Both the position numbers and the translations under genes were made by a program. Positions 40,668 to 49,192 of a stretch of DNA of 64,000 nucleotides are shown here, piece after piece. The notes below the pieces were generated by a model, which did no database searches, was not told the origin of the DNA, and was given only the letters and a program-made list of their open reading frames with translations. Each line of letters starts with the position of its first letter. The stretch's first letter is position 1. The DNA comes from Lodderomyces elongisporus (Eukaryota; Ascomycota; Pichiomycetes; Serinales; Debaryomycetaceae): the NCBI RefSeq assembly GCF_030384665.1, contig NC_083676.1:868001-932000 (forward strand), read 5' to 3'.

Positions 40668-42176
40668 ATGAGTGAAGCTGAAGTTATAATCTCACGACCA
40701 TTGAGTGTGGCAGAAAATTTCTTTCGATCAAGAACAGCTTCAGGTTTTTACCGAAATTTTCAAGTGACTGCTACTTACAATTTTGATTTGAAGAAAAACA
40801 ATTTGCAACTGCTTTATTACGCATTAAGAAAGACCTTGATCGAGTATCCAATTCTTGCTTCAAACGTTCAATTCAATAAAAAAATAAAGACTTATGAATA
40901 TGAACTACTCAAGGAAATCAAGTTAAGAGATGTATTGGTTATGGAAACACAAACTTATTCAAACCAATACTTAACTCACGGTGTCATTAATGAAAAGTTT
41001 ATGAAGTCAGCAAACAACATTCAGTTTGAGCTTTACTGTCAAAAACCATTGTTTTGTCTTATTCTCATTGATGAATACAACTTGTCTGCTGTGTTTGAAC
41101 ACACCATTGGCGACGGGTTGGTTGGTAATTACTTTCACGAGGCATTATTGAAAAACTGGGCTCGTTGTGAAAATGAGGGTTTATTAGATAAAGTTGAAGG
41201 AGAAAAAATCCATGCTTGCCCAGATCCCCTTGACTCTGTATTGTTTAGTTTTCAAAATGATAAGAGTCTAATTGAGCATTCTTTACCACCACCTATGGAT
41301 ATATTTCTCGAAGATATGGACCTTGACTATACTTATGGCGATAACAAGTTTCACGAAAGAGTGGCCCCAGCAACACACCCTACAAAATGGGCGGGAAGAT
41401 TTAAAGCTCAAGATACACACGAAATTGCATTCAAATTAATCAATTTAACTGCCAATGAGACAGCAACAATTTTGCGCAAGTGTAAGGAAAAGAAGGTTAC
41501 TTTAACACCGTATATCGAAATTGTGTTGGCATACACTTTACAACCAATATTTGGTGATGATTGCTATGCTACACACAAGATTGCAATGACGCTAAGAAGA
41601 CATTTTACTAGTTCGAAAGCACCCGTGGCCTACCACAAGATCCTAAATGACCCAGATTATAAAATTTTAGGAACTCTGGCGCACATGGGCTTTAGTGAAA
41701 ATTTGCCTCCAATTACTGAATTTTCATGGAATTTAGTACAGACAGTTAATATGCATTTACAGCATGCCATTAAAAACAAGAGAGCCTTGAATCAGTTGAA
41801 ATTGTTCAAAGATACTTGCGATTTAACTCATGACACAAACGAACAATTCTTCACGCAGCAACTCGGGAAACCCAAGGCAGATGCAGTAAAGATTTCAAAT
41901 CTTGGACTAATCAACGCTGAAGAGACTGTGGGCGCAAATAACACATCTCAAAGAAAATTGACCTTTAAAAATATGGTATTCTCGCAGGACATGGCACCAT
42001 ACGGATCAGAGTTTATGTTGAGTGTTATTTCAACACCCAAAGGTGGATTAAACCTAGTACTAAGTTACTATAATCACTCATTTGATGACTCGAAATGGAG
42101 CAATTTTGATATATTTATTGAGAGGTTAAAGAGTAATTTGATGTATTTTTGCTCGGCAAGTCCACAAAACTCATGA
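40668..42176 (+). CDS. Alcohol O-acetyltransferase-like protein (AATase family)
   Basis: The 502-aa protein has the fold pattern of yeast Atf1/Atf2/Sli1-type acetyltransferases, which use acetyl-CoA to acetylate alcohols, sterols or amine toxins. It starts with RPLSVAENFFRSRTASGFYRNFQV, the usual opening block. The catalytic HxxxD is HTIGDG (about residues 144-149), in the context CLILIDEYNLSAVFEHTIGDG. Later blocks include VTLTPYIEIVLAYTLQP and ISNLGLIN. The classical DFGWG of BAHD enzymes is absent, as is usual in this family. The substrate cannot be told from sequence. It is convergent with the methyltransferase at 42336, only 160 bp apart. Confidence 0.82.
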   Translation: MSEAEVIISRPLSVAENFFRSRTASGFYRNFQVTATYNFDLKKNNLQLLYYALRKTLIEYPILASNVQFNKKIKTYEYELLKEIKLRDVLVMETQTYSNQYLTHGVINEKFMKSANNIQFELYCQKPLFCLILIDEYNLSAVFEHTIGDGLVGNYFHEALLKNWARCENEGLLDKVEGEKIHACPDPLDSVLFSFQNDKSLIEHSLPPPMDIFLEDMDLDYTYGDNKFHERVAPATHPTKWAGRFKAQDTHEIAFKLINLTANETATILRKCKEKKVTLTPYIEIVLAYTLQPIFGDDCYATHKIAMTLRRHFTSSKAPVAYHKILNDPDYKILGTLAHMGFSENLPPITEFSWNLVQTVNMHLQHAIKNKRALNQLKLFKDTCDLTHDTNEQFFTQQLGKPKADAVKISNLGLINAEETVGANNTSQRKLTFKNMVFSQDMAPYGSEFMLSVISTPKGGLNLVLSYYNHSFDDSKWSNFDIFIERLKSNLMYFCSASPQNS

Positions 42177-42335
42177 AGCAAACAAATTTTATAATAATTA
42201 GTATTCATAACTCTGTTTCCCAAGTAGGCTGCTTCATTCTCTCACAAATTTCTTTTCATACTCATTCTAATTATTTATATCTATCTATCTATCTATCCAT
42301 ATATATATATATATATACCAAAAAAAAGATGAAAA

Positions 42336-43169
42336 TCACGTTGGTTTAGTATATATGATTTCAAAGTTTGTCACTGCAAACATGGCACTGTCATCCTGTT
42401 CCCATTCGTCTATTAATTCAAGTGTCATTTTTTTTGCCGACAGATTCTTCACTTCATCATTAGGAAAAACATCCTCACCACCATTTTCCACCCTATTCTT
42501 TGTCAATGCTGCACGTGATTGTTTCATTTTTGGATCATCACCAATCAACCAGTATGACATGGATGTTACAATATTCGTAGGTTCGTAACCTGCCTTTAGA
42601 GCTTTTTCTCTTAGTTTGCGACCAGCACGAACATCCGTTGACTTTGATGCTTGTGCTTTCAAAAGTCGAAACTGTTTAAGAACTTCATATTTTTCTGGTG
42701 TGACAATTGCTGATTCAATATCAACGTCTTTGACACAAACATAACCGCCTGGTTTGGTGACTCTCTTCAATTCTTGCAAGGCCAAAATGGGGTCATGCAA
42801 ATGAAGGATAACTTGATGCGCATGCACCAAGTCAAAAGTGTTATCATCAAAGGGAATTTTGTAGACTGAACCTATTTGAAACTGAATATTTGTTAACTCA
42901 GGTGCAACCTCTTCTTTATATGAGTTTGACCTATCAATTAATTCTTGCGTTGGTTCAATTCCAATTATGAAGCCATCTTTCCCAGTTAAATAGTTTTTGG
43001 CAAAATCAACTGTAATTGTTCCTGGTCCACTTCCCACATCCAAAACTTTGAAATCTGGTTGTAAAACAGAGAGTGTAAATTTTGATGAATTCTCAACAGT
43101 TCTCCATGAATGGGTATCAGCGATGGAGTCTTGAAACCCATTTTTGTAATAGGCTTGTTCTTCAGTCAT
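42336..43169 (-). CDS. Class I SAM-dependent methyltransferase
   Basis: The 277-aa protein has methyltransferase motif I VLDVGSGPGTITVDFA (about residues 43-58) and an acidic motif II in GIEPTQELIDRS. The post-I block is FDLVHAHQVILHLHDPILALQELKRVTKPGGYV (about 110-143), as in the UbiE/Coq5-like Methyltransf_11 group. A central insertion and the C-terminal YWLIGDDPKMKQSRAALTKNRV block suggest a small-molecule methylase of the fungal family. The substrate is unknown. There is no signal peptide or mitochondrial leader. It faces the acetyltransferase-like gene tail to tail, and its promoter is next to the retrotransposon insertion. Confidence 0.85.
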   Translation of the reverse strand: MTEEQAYYKNGFQDSIADTHSWRTVENSSKFTLSVLQPDFKVLDVGSGPGTITVDFAKNYLTGKDGFIIGIEPTQELIDRSNSYKEEVAPELTNIQFQIGSVYKIPFDDNTFDLVHAHQVILHLHDPILALQELKRVTKPGGYVCVKDVDIESAIVTPEKYEVLKQFRLLKAQASKSTDVRAGRKLREKALKAGYEPTNIVTSMSYWLIGDDPKMKQSRAALTKNRVENGGEDVFPNDEVKNLSAKKMTLELIDEWEQDDSAMFAVTNFEIIYTKPT

Positions 43170-44299
43170 CTTCTATTTTCTTATTCTTCTTATGCAACCT
43201 TTGTGTTTAGTTATTCAATTTATTATTTAATATATTATTTAATATATTATTCACTTATTTGTAATTCCCTTCTTTTCAAGTGTTTTTGCTTTGTCAACAC
43301 CAACACAACATTTAAAGCAACAATCGAGTTGCATTTTATAGCCAGTGGGTTGTGGCCAAGCGGAGGTAAAGAACGTGGCTTAAAATTAATTGAGAAAAAG
43401 GCGGATAATATCTCGGCCGTATCTTTTGGCACCGGACCAAAAAACAAAGAATAGTATGAATAATATGAATAACATGAATAATAAAATTAAAAGTTTAAAA
43501 AAAAACACAAACCATCAAGACAGAAATATCCAACTACAATTCAAGAATATGTGTAAATAGACAGATTAATGGAGATCGTAAATGAGAATGCAGAGGAGAG
43601 TGGAAGGTAAAGTTAAGGAAAAGCAAAATAGAGAGAAGATTGGTTATCATATTTTGATTGTGATAGTAGAGAACTGTCTATGTTGAATTATTTTTAGCAA
43701 AAAAGGGGTTCGTTACAATTTACATAATCATGTTGACAGAGATACAATGCACGTGACATACCGAGTGAATTGTTGGAATAAAATCAATGCAACTCTTGAT
43801 TAAGATTTCATCACTTTTAGAGCTAAGACAAGTGAATTTGTTTTAATTAAGACTTGAAAGGCTTTAAAAAAGCCAAGATCCAAATTAATGAGCATGAAAA
43901 GTAAATCAAATTGAACAGTGTGTGTTAATATGACACACTTGCAACAATAGCTAACCGATACATTCGTTGTTTCTGAGTCCGAAGGCTCATTAAATCCGCG
44001 CTCTTGTTGCTGGACTGCAATTCAAATTATTTAGCATCTCCATTGCGTCTTTTAACCATATAAATAAATACATAAATATAATATATATATATATAATACA
44101 CTCCATACATCTGTTTCATTCGTTTTCAATGATTCGGAACATACAGTTTTATCATGGTGAGATACTTCTTGAAGCTTTCAAGTTATAGCTATCTAAAAAT
44201 TATCCTATATGTTGTTAATATATAGAATCACCTTTTTTAAAAGTGCTTATTCTCTTTTTTTTTTTCATTTTTTTTTTTATTTTTCATTTTGTCTACATA
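43170..44299. other. Intergenic region between methyltransferase promoter and retrotransposon
   Basis: About 1.1 kb, AT-rich, with a (TATTTAATA)n patch (43222-43250) and a CGG-N9-CGG pair at about 43399-43413. A (TA)n tract lies at 44080-44095. No gene or complete tRNA was found. A GGCCAAGCGG stretch at 43353-43362 recalls a tRNA D-arm but has no matching T-arm. Confidence 0.55.
44295..44299. repeat. Target-site duplication, left copy
   Basis: ACATA directly before the left LTR. The same five bases follow the right LTR at 52114-52118, as expected for an integrase-mediated 5-bp duplication. Confidence 0.92.
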
Positions 44300-44760
44300 T
44301 GTCACATAGCAACGTTACTCAACGTAAGTGTGCGACTGCTGTGCACTAGGTTATCGCTACCTGCTCACTAGTACCAGCTATTCTATTTACAACCTAACTG
44401 GCTATATTCTGACTAAGTGATTTCGTAACTGTTCTTACCATGATCATGGTATGGTGTTTAAGTGTAAGAAGTAAATTGTCTCATACAATACTCAAGTGAA
44501 GGGAATTAGTAGAGTGGCCATTCTCTACCAATATTCACTGATTTGCGTTATACTTGTTGTGACCGTAAAATGTGTTATTTATCGATAATTCTATACAATT
44601 TGATAGAAGTCTAGAGTGCGACTTCTACCCACTATTTATATCCTTCTATACTAACTTAATTTGTTTGTTCTCTCATTACCCTGAATAATTGGTAATGACA
44701 CTAATTTCTGTTTCACAGAAATGATGGCATAATGCGACTTACTTAAGTCGCTATGTGACA
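44300..44760 (-). repeat. 3' LTR of the retrotransposon (461 bp)
   Basis: Bounded by TGTCACATAGC and GCTATGTGACA, an 11-bp perfect terminal inverted repeat, much longer than the usual TG..CA. Inside are a 16-bp perfect palindrome (44436-44451), inverted repeats at 44675-44696 and 44704-44722, and an 8-bp-stem hairpin at 44734-44751. A TATAAATA box in element sense is at 44640-44633. Confidence 0.96.
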
Positions 44761-44774
44761 TTCCTCCCCCCTCT
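44761..44774 (-). other. Polypurine tract for plus-strand priming
   Basis: Read on the element strand this is AGAGGGGGGAGGAA, ending exactly at the 3' LTR. It is the expected plus-strand primer site. Confidence 0.85.
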
Positions 44775-44812
44775 ACGAAGAAGGTAGGTGTAACTCTTGG
44801 ATCTTTGAATCT

Positions 44813-44814
<2 letters not shown>

Positions 44815-44861
<47 letters not shown>
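44815..44861 (-). repeat. 47-nt A tract (element sense) between pol and the 3' LTR
   Basis: An uninterrupted run of 47 T on the given strand, A on the element strand, about 95 nt after the pol stop and about 40 nt before the polypurine tract. Confidence 0.9.
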
Positions 44862-44862
<1 letters not shown>

Positions 44863-44956
44863 TGTGAATTTAGCGTGTTCTGTACCCCCCTTCGAATTGA
44901 AATGATTGGATTGGTATATTTTGGGAAGTTCGTTGGGACGTTCCGAACACGTAAAT

Positions 44957-47900
44957 TCATATTTGGGTACTCCTTAGTACGTAGGGTTTGAGCATTTCTC
45001 TTGTGTAGCACCTCAGAATCTTGATACCGCTTAAACTTTGCAAATGATAGATTCGGCTCAGTTTTCGCCAAACTTTGTATGGACCTGCCCATCGTTGGGC
45101 AAGTTTCCCTTGTGGGCCCTGATTCTTATCAGTTACTAACACTAGATCACCAACTTGTAGTATTGTCGTTGTATCATATCGTTCATCAAATTTGACTTTC
45201 TGACGTTCCCGTGCGTTGCGTTGAGTGTCGAGAGCGGATTCAATTTGGGTTGTCCTATGGTACAACTGGCGAAATCGGAATTTAAATAACTCATCCTCAG
45301 TGTAAGTAGTATGTTTTGGAGTAATGTCTAGGAAGGACCTCAAAGGACTGTGTCCCTCAAATCCATAGACTAAGTATTGGGGGGAAAACCCAGTCCTCTT
45401 CCGTACGGTAGTTCTATCCACCCAAAGTGCGGTCAGCAAGGCATGTTGGAAGTTAACTCGTGGGGGGAGCAGTTGCATAAACCGGATAATCCTTTTATGA
45501 GAGGCTTCAATCATACCATTTCCTTGTGGGTGGTAAGGTACGGAATAGGTGGCTTTGATACCGTGAATATCCAATAGTCTCCGGAGTATTCTGTTCGCAA
45601 ATTCAGGCCCATTGTCAGTCTTCAACGTGTGAAATGAACCAACTCGCGCAATAAAGGCATCAAAAATGAAATCGGCAACCGCTTCAGCGGAAAGTTCAGG
45701 GAGAATACGAGCTTCAGCCCACGCCAGGAATTCATCTCTGGCAACAACTATCACGATGTTTCCAATCTTGACACAATCACATACAACAGTGTGAAAGAGG
45801 CCTGCGGGAAGGTGAAAGTAGAGTGGGTCTCTCTGTAATGTGGCAGGGCCTTGCTTTTGGCAGTGAAGACATGATGTGGTATATGCTTTTAACCTGCGGT
45901 ACAAATTCGGGATAAAGGCGTGACAGTTTAATAGGTTGAAGCAGGCTTCTAAGCCTAAGTGACCTCGAGCATCATGGGTAAGTTGGAACAAATTTCGGAC
46001 TTCGTTGGAGTTGGTTATCACCTTTCGAGTATAGGATCCGTCTTTTCCCCGTTTGTACAATTTACCGTCCTGTAAATAGAACTCTAAAGCCCGGTTAGTA
46101 AATCGTTTCAAATCTTTGGATTTCAGGAACGTAGTAGGGATCTCTAAGGTTTTGAGGTAATTTTGGATGTAATGAACATTAATACCTTTGTAGGAGTTAT
46201 TGGCATTCGTGATTATGTTGACTGTGTTTACCTCGGCGAGGATAGTTGGGTCGAGGCTGTTCCTAAATAGGTTTCGTACCTCCTCAACCGCGTAATTTTC
46301 GGCTTGAAGGGAAGACAGGTGACAGCGGCTAAGGGCATCCGCTATGACATTCCTTTTCCCATCAATATGGATGATCATGTAATTGAAAGACCGGATATAA
46401 TTCAACCACTTGTAAGTTCGGTTTACAAAATGTGAATTTTCCAAAGGCTTATCTAAAACTGTGACAAGTGCTTTGTTGTCGCAGTAGATGTAGAGGATAT
46501 CTTTATACCCGACGAGTAATGGTTGAATAGCGTTCAAGGTTAAATAGATACTAAATAACTCTTTCTCATATATAGTGTAGTGTCTTTCGGACCCATGGAA
46601 CTTTCCAGAATAGCACAGGACCATCCTGGTGACACCATGAGCATCTGTGTTTTGAAGTACACCACCCCAAGATTCAGTTGACGCATCAGTATGAATAGTG
46701 GTGATTTGTTTGTCATTGAATGGTTGTAGTACGGGGCAGCTTGTAAGTACTCTGATGATATGTTGGAAGTAGTTGATTGTTTGATCATCCCATTCGAGTA
46801 GGTGTTTGGGGTGTTCTTTGGCTTTCAGAATGAGGTCGTAGAGTGGAGCCGTCAACTCTGCAAACCCGACAATTAATTGTCTATAATAATTCACAAGACC
46901 AAGGAAACTCTCCATTTTCTTTTGTGTGGTAGGACGTGGGTAATTTGTTAACGCATCCACCTGTCCGCGTATGATTGTTTTACCTTCAGGTGTAATTCGA
47001 TAACCGAGAAATTCACAATCCTCCACAGCGACTTTTAGCTTAGCTGGGTTGATTTTCAATCCAGCGTGAGCAAGGAGTTGAAGGACCTGATGCACTTTGT
47101 CAAGGTGTTCTTTCATCAGCGACTCCGATAGGTCTTCAACTGTTGGACCACAGATAGCAATATCATCAATAAAGCATATTACATCTTTGGCCACTGGTGA
47201 TAATATTTTTTGTAGGATAGAGCTAAACTCGCTAACCAGATTAAGGTATCCTTGTGGTAACACTACATACTTAAGCAATCCTAATGGGCTGTTGAAACTA
47301 GTCACATCGTTGGTTGTTGGGTCTAATGGAACTTGAAAATAAGCATTCTGAACGTCAATGAGTGTATTAAACAGTCTCCCACTCAATTCAGATGTCAATT
47401 CATCTGTAGATTGAGGGTGACCCCCCTCCAACTCAACATGTTTGTTAAGTTCTCGGAGATCAATCAACATTCTATGCCTTCCATCCTTTTTGGGGATAAG
47501 GAACCATGGATTTCGGTAAGCAGCACTACTATATTGGAGTTGTCCGTTCTTTAACATTTCGCTAAGGATCTCGACTGCTGCTGGCCTCTTTATACCTAAC
47601 GGGATAGACTTACACCTCCAGAAGGCATTTTTATCTCTGAGTTTGATTTGTACCGGTGGATGAACTTCAGGCTTTAGGCGGCCAGGATGCCCACCTTTGA
47701 CATAGAACACGTCAGTAACATCTGCACATTTTGAGATAAAGTAGCGCATTTCTTCAGCTGTAGCTTTGGAACCGTTAAAGGATGTGGTCAACAACTCTTC
47801 GAGTTGGTTTGCGGAGGTTGCTTCGTTGCATTGGATTTCAGGGTATTGGTTAACTTGGAAACTCTCTCTTCCGACTTGTTGAACTGGGAATTTCAAAACT

Positions 47901-49192
47901 TTACCGTCTACTTTGAACCTTAATTCTCGCTTGTCATCATTATTGAAGCCAATACTGAGTTTATGCTCATTTTGGAACGGGAGTCCTAATAATATCTGTC
48001 CAACAGGCGTAGCGTCGTGTACTAATAAATGTGCTGTGAGTGGGATAAAGTGAATGAATATATCAATAGCTACTCCTTTCTCCACTAGTACCTCATCTTT
48101 ATTCACACCAATAATTCGTACCGCTGGCGATAGCTTTGACCATTTGACGTTCAATCCATCAAGGGTCTTTGGGTTAATCAAACTCACTTGCAGCGCCGTG
48201 TCATATTTAAGGGTGACATCCCGGTTCTGGATCTTCGCTGGGATGTAGATTTGGTCAGCGTCGTTTGTGTGTTCGTTAGGGTTAATGATTACGGTTTCAT
48301 TGACTTCATATTTTGGAGCGTTCATGGGTCCCGCTCTGGCTACCAATATTCCTTTTGTCCTTTCGTGTATGTCTTTCCTATACTCTGGAGATATCCCAAG
48401 GAAATCTGCTAATGACATGGTCACTTGAATATTCTCAGTTGGCATCTTTTCAAAGAAAGTCTGTTTGTCTGGCATATCGAAACGGCTAGTCCTTTTTCTC
48501 CGAAGGAGTCTTATACTGGTATCATCACCTAACGTCTCATCTTGTTGATTCTCACTTTCATCTGTGAGTTTGTCTAGGGCATTAGGACTTAAATCTCCGG
48601 GTTCTAGATCGTGGGGACTTTCTAGATTATCGTTGTTGCGATCCTCTTCCTCATCTACGTCCATGATTTCAATCTTATTTGGCTCTTCCACCTCATTCCC
48701 GGCATCATCATTCAAGAATTGTAGCATCTCTTCTTCAGGCAGTATGGTACCTTCTTGCGCTAAGTTGTTCAATTCTTTATCCATTGCCGAAGGTGTAGTT
48801 TGAAACTTTTGTTCAGATAACGGAGGTTCTGTATAAGTGTAGTCTGGGTCTGTGGAAATGTCATCTTCAGTGAGATGTTGATTAACAAAAGGGGTAAGAT
48901 TATTTGTAAGTTCAGGGTTTGTGGAATCCGGAGCATTTGATGATTGTTTGGGACTGGTATCGTCTTCACTGGTTGTTGATCGTTGGGCCTTCATATTATC
49001 TTTAATAACTTGGCTTCTTCTTTGAGTAGTTTGGGGTTTTGGAATTGTCGATTTGGGAGTAGTTAATCTTTTTCCCGCTTTCGTCTGACTTCTAGTTTGC
49101 ACTGCATTAACTTCAGCGCTAGATGATTGGTCGACTGGAGTTTTCAGCGGTTGTAGTTTACTTATCGTCTTAATTTCCGCCCTCACGGTGCC
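44957..49192 (-). CDS. pol: Retrotransposon Pol polyprotein (PR-RT-RNase H-IN)
   Basis: About 1411 residues, probably made as a Gag-Pol fusion by +1 frameshifting at 49190-49196. The pol frame has no ATG near its start; the nearest near-cognate codon is a GTG at 49186. The first 230 or so residues are acidic and disordered. The protease motif is KYDTALQVS (near residue 327), with DTA instead of DTG or DSG. Reverse transcriptase has LIDLRELNKHVE, LIDVQNAYFQV and FIDDIAICG (near 672). RNase H has IHTDAS (near 832), the Glu of EKELFSIY, and YCDNKA. Integrase has an HHCC finger (HDARGHLG...CLHCQKQ, near 1070) and DD35E: Asp in VVCDCVK, Asp in LKTDNGPEF (near 1191), and Glu exactly 35 residues on. 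A GPYKVWRK end resembles the GPY/F module. Confidence 0.95.
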   Translation of the reverse strand, partial: GTVRAEIKTISKLQPLKTPVDQSSSAEVNAVQTRSQTKAGKRLTTPKSTIPKPQTTQRRSQVIKDNMKAQRSTTSEDDTSPKQSSNAPDSTNPELTNNLTPFVNQHLTEDDISTDPDYTYTEPPLSEQKFQTTPSAMDKELNNLAQEGTILPEEEMLQFLNDDAGNEVEEPNKIEIMDVDEEEDRNNDNLESPHDLEPGDLSPNALDKLTDESENQQDETLGDDTSIRLLRRKRTSRFDMPDKQTFFEKMPTENIQVTMSLADFLGISPEYRKDIHERTKGILVARAGPMNAPKYEVNETVIINPNEHTNDADQIYIPAKIQNRDVTLKYDTALQVSLINPKTLDGLNVKWSKLSPAVRIIGVNKDEVLVEKGVAIDIFIHFIPLTAHLLVHDATPVGQILLGLPFQNEHKLSIGFNNDDKRELRFKVDGKVLKFPVQQVGRESFQVNQYPEIQCNEATSANQLEELLTTSFNGSKATAEEMRYFISKCADVTDVFYVKGGHPGRLKPEVHPPVQIKLRDKNAFWRCKSIPLGIKRPAAVEILSEMLKNGQLQYSSAAYRNPWFLIPKKDGRHRMLIDLRELNKHVELEGGHPQSTDELTSELSGRLFNTLIDVQNAYFQVPLDPTTNDVTSFNSPLGLLKYVVLPQGYLNLVSEFSSILQKILSPVAKDVICFIDDIAICGPTVEDLSESLMKEHLDKVHQVLQLLAHAGLKINPAKLKVAVEDCEFLGYRITPEGKTIIRGQVDALTNYPRPTTQKKMESFLGLVNYYRQLIVGFAELTAPLYDLILKAKEHPKHLLEWDDQTINYFQHIIRVLTSCPVLQPFNDKQITTIHTDASTESWGGVLQNTDAHGVTRMVLCYSGKFHGSERHYTIYEKELFSIYLTLNAIQPLLVGYKDILYIYCDNKALVTVLDKPLENSHFVNRTYKWLNYIRSFNYMIIHIDGKRNVIADALSRCHLSSLQAENYAVEEVRNLFRNSLDPTILAEVNTVNIITNANNSYKGINVHYIQNYLKTLEIPTTFLKSKDLKRFTNRALEFYLQDGKLYKRGKDGSYTRKVITNSNEVRNLFQLTHDARGHLGLEACFNLLNCHAFIPNLYRRLKAYTTSCLHCQKQGPATLQRDPLYFHLPAGLFHTVVCDCVKIGNIVIVVARDEFLAWAEARILPELSAEAVADFIFDAFIARVGSFHTLKTDNGPEFANRILRRLLDIHGIKATYSVPYHPQGNGMIEASHKRIIRFMQLLPPRVNFQHALLTALWVDRTTVRKRTGFSPQYLVYGFEGHSPLRSFLDITPKHTTYTEDELFKFRFRQLYHRTTQIESALDTQRNARERQKVKFDERYDTTTILQVGDLVLVTDKNQGPQGKLAQRWAGPYKVWRKLSRIYHLQSLSGIKILRCYTREMLKPYVLRSTQI

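Noticed and set aside
43340..43420. tRNA-Leu/Ser-like D-arm (GGCCAAGCGG)
   Set aside because: No acceptor stem, anticodon arm or T-arm could be paired around it.
44300..44760. LTR as an independent solo element or MITE because of its inverted ends
   Set aside because: A second copy, gag, pol, polypurine tract and target duplication show it is one LTR of a complete element.
44751..45092. Extra retrotransposon ORF with a Lys run, in env position
   Set aside because: It overlaps pol in another frame, runs through the 47-nt A tract into the LTR, and has no domain features.
45377..48969. Several plus-strand frames opposite pol
   Set aside because: Antisense shadows of the conserved pol frame.
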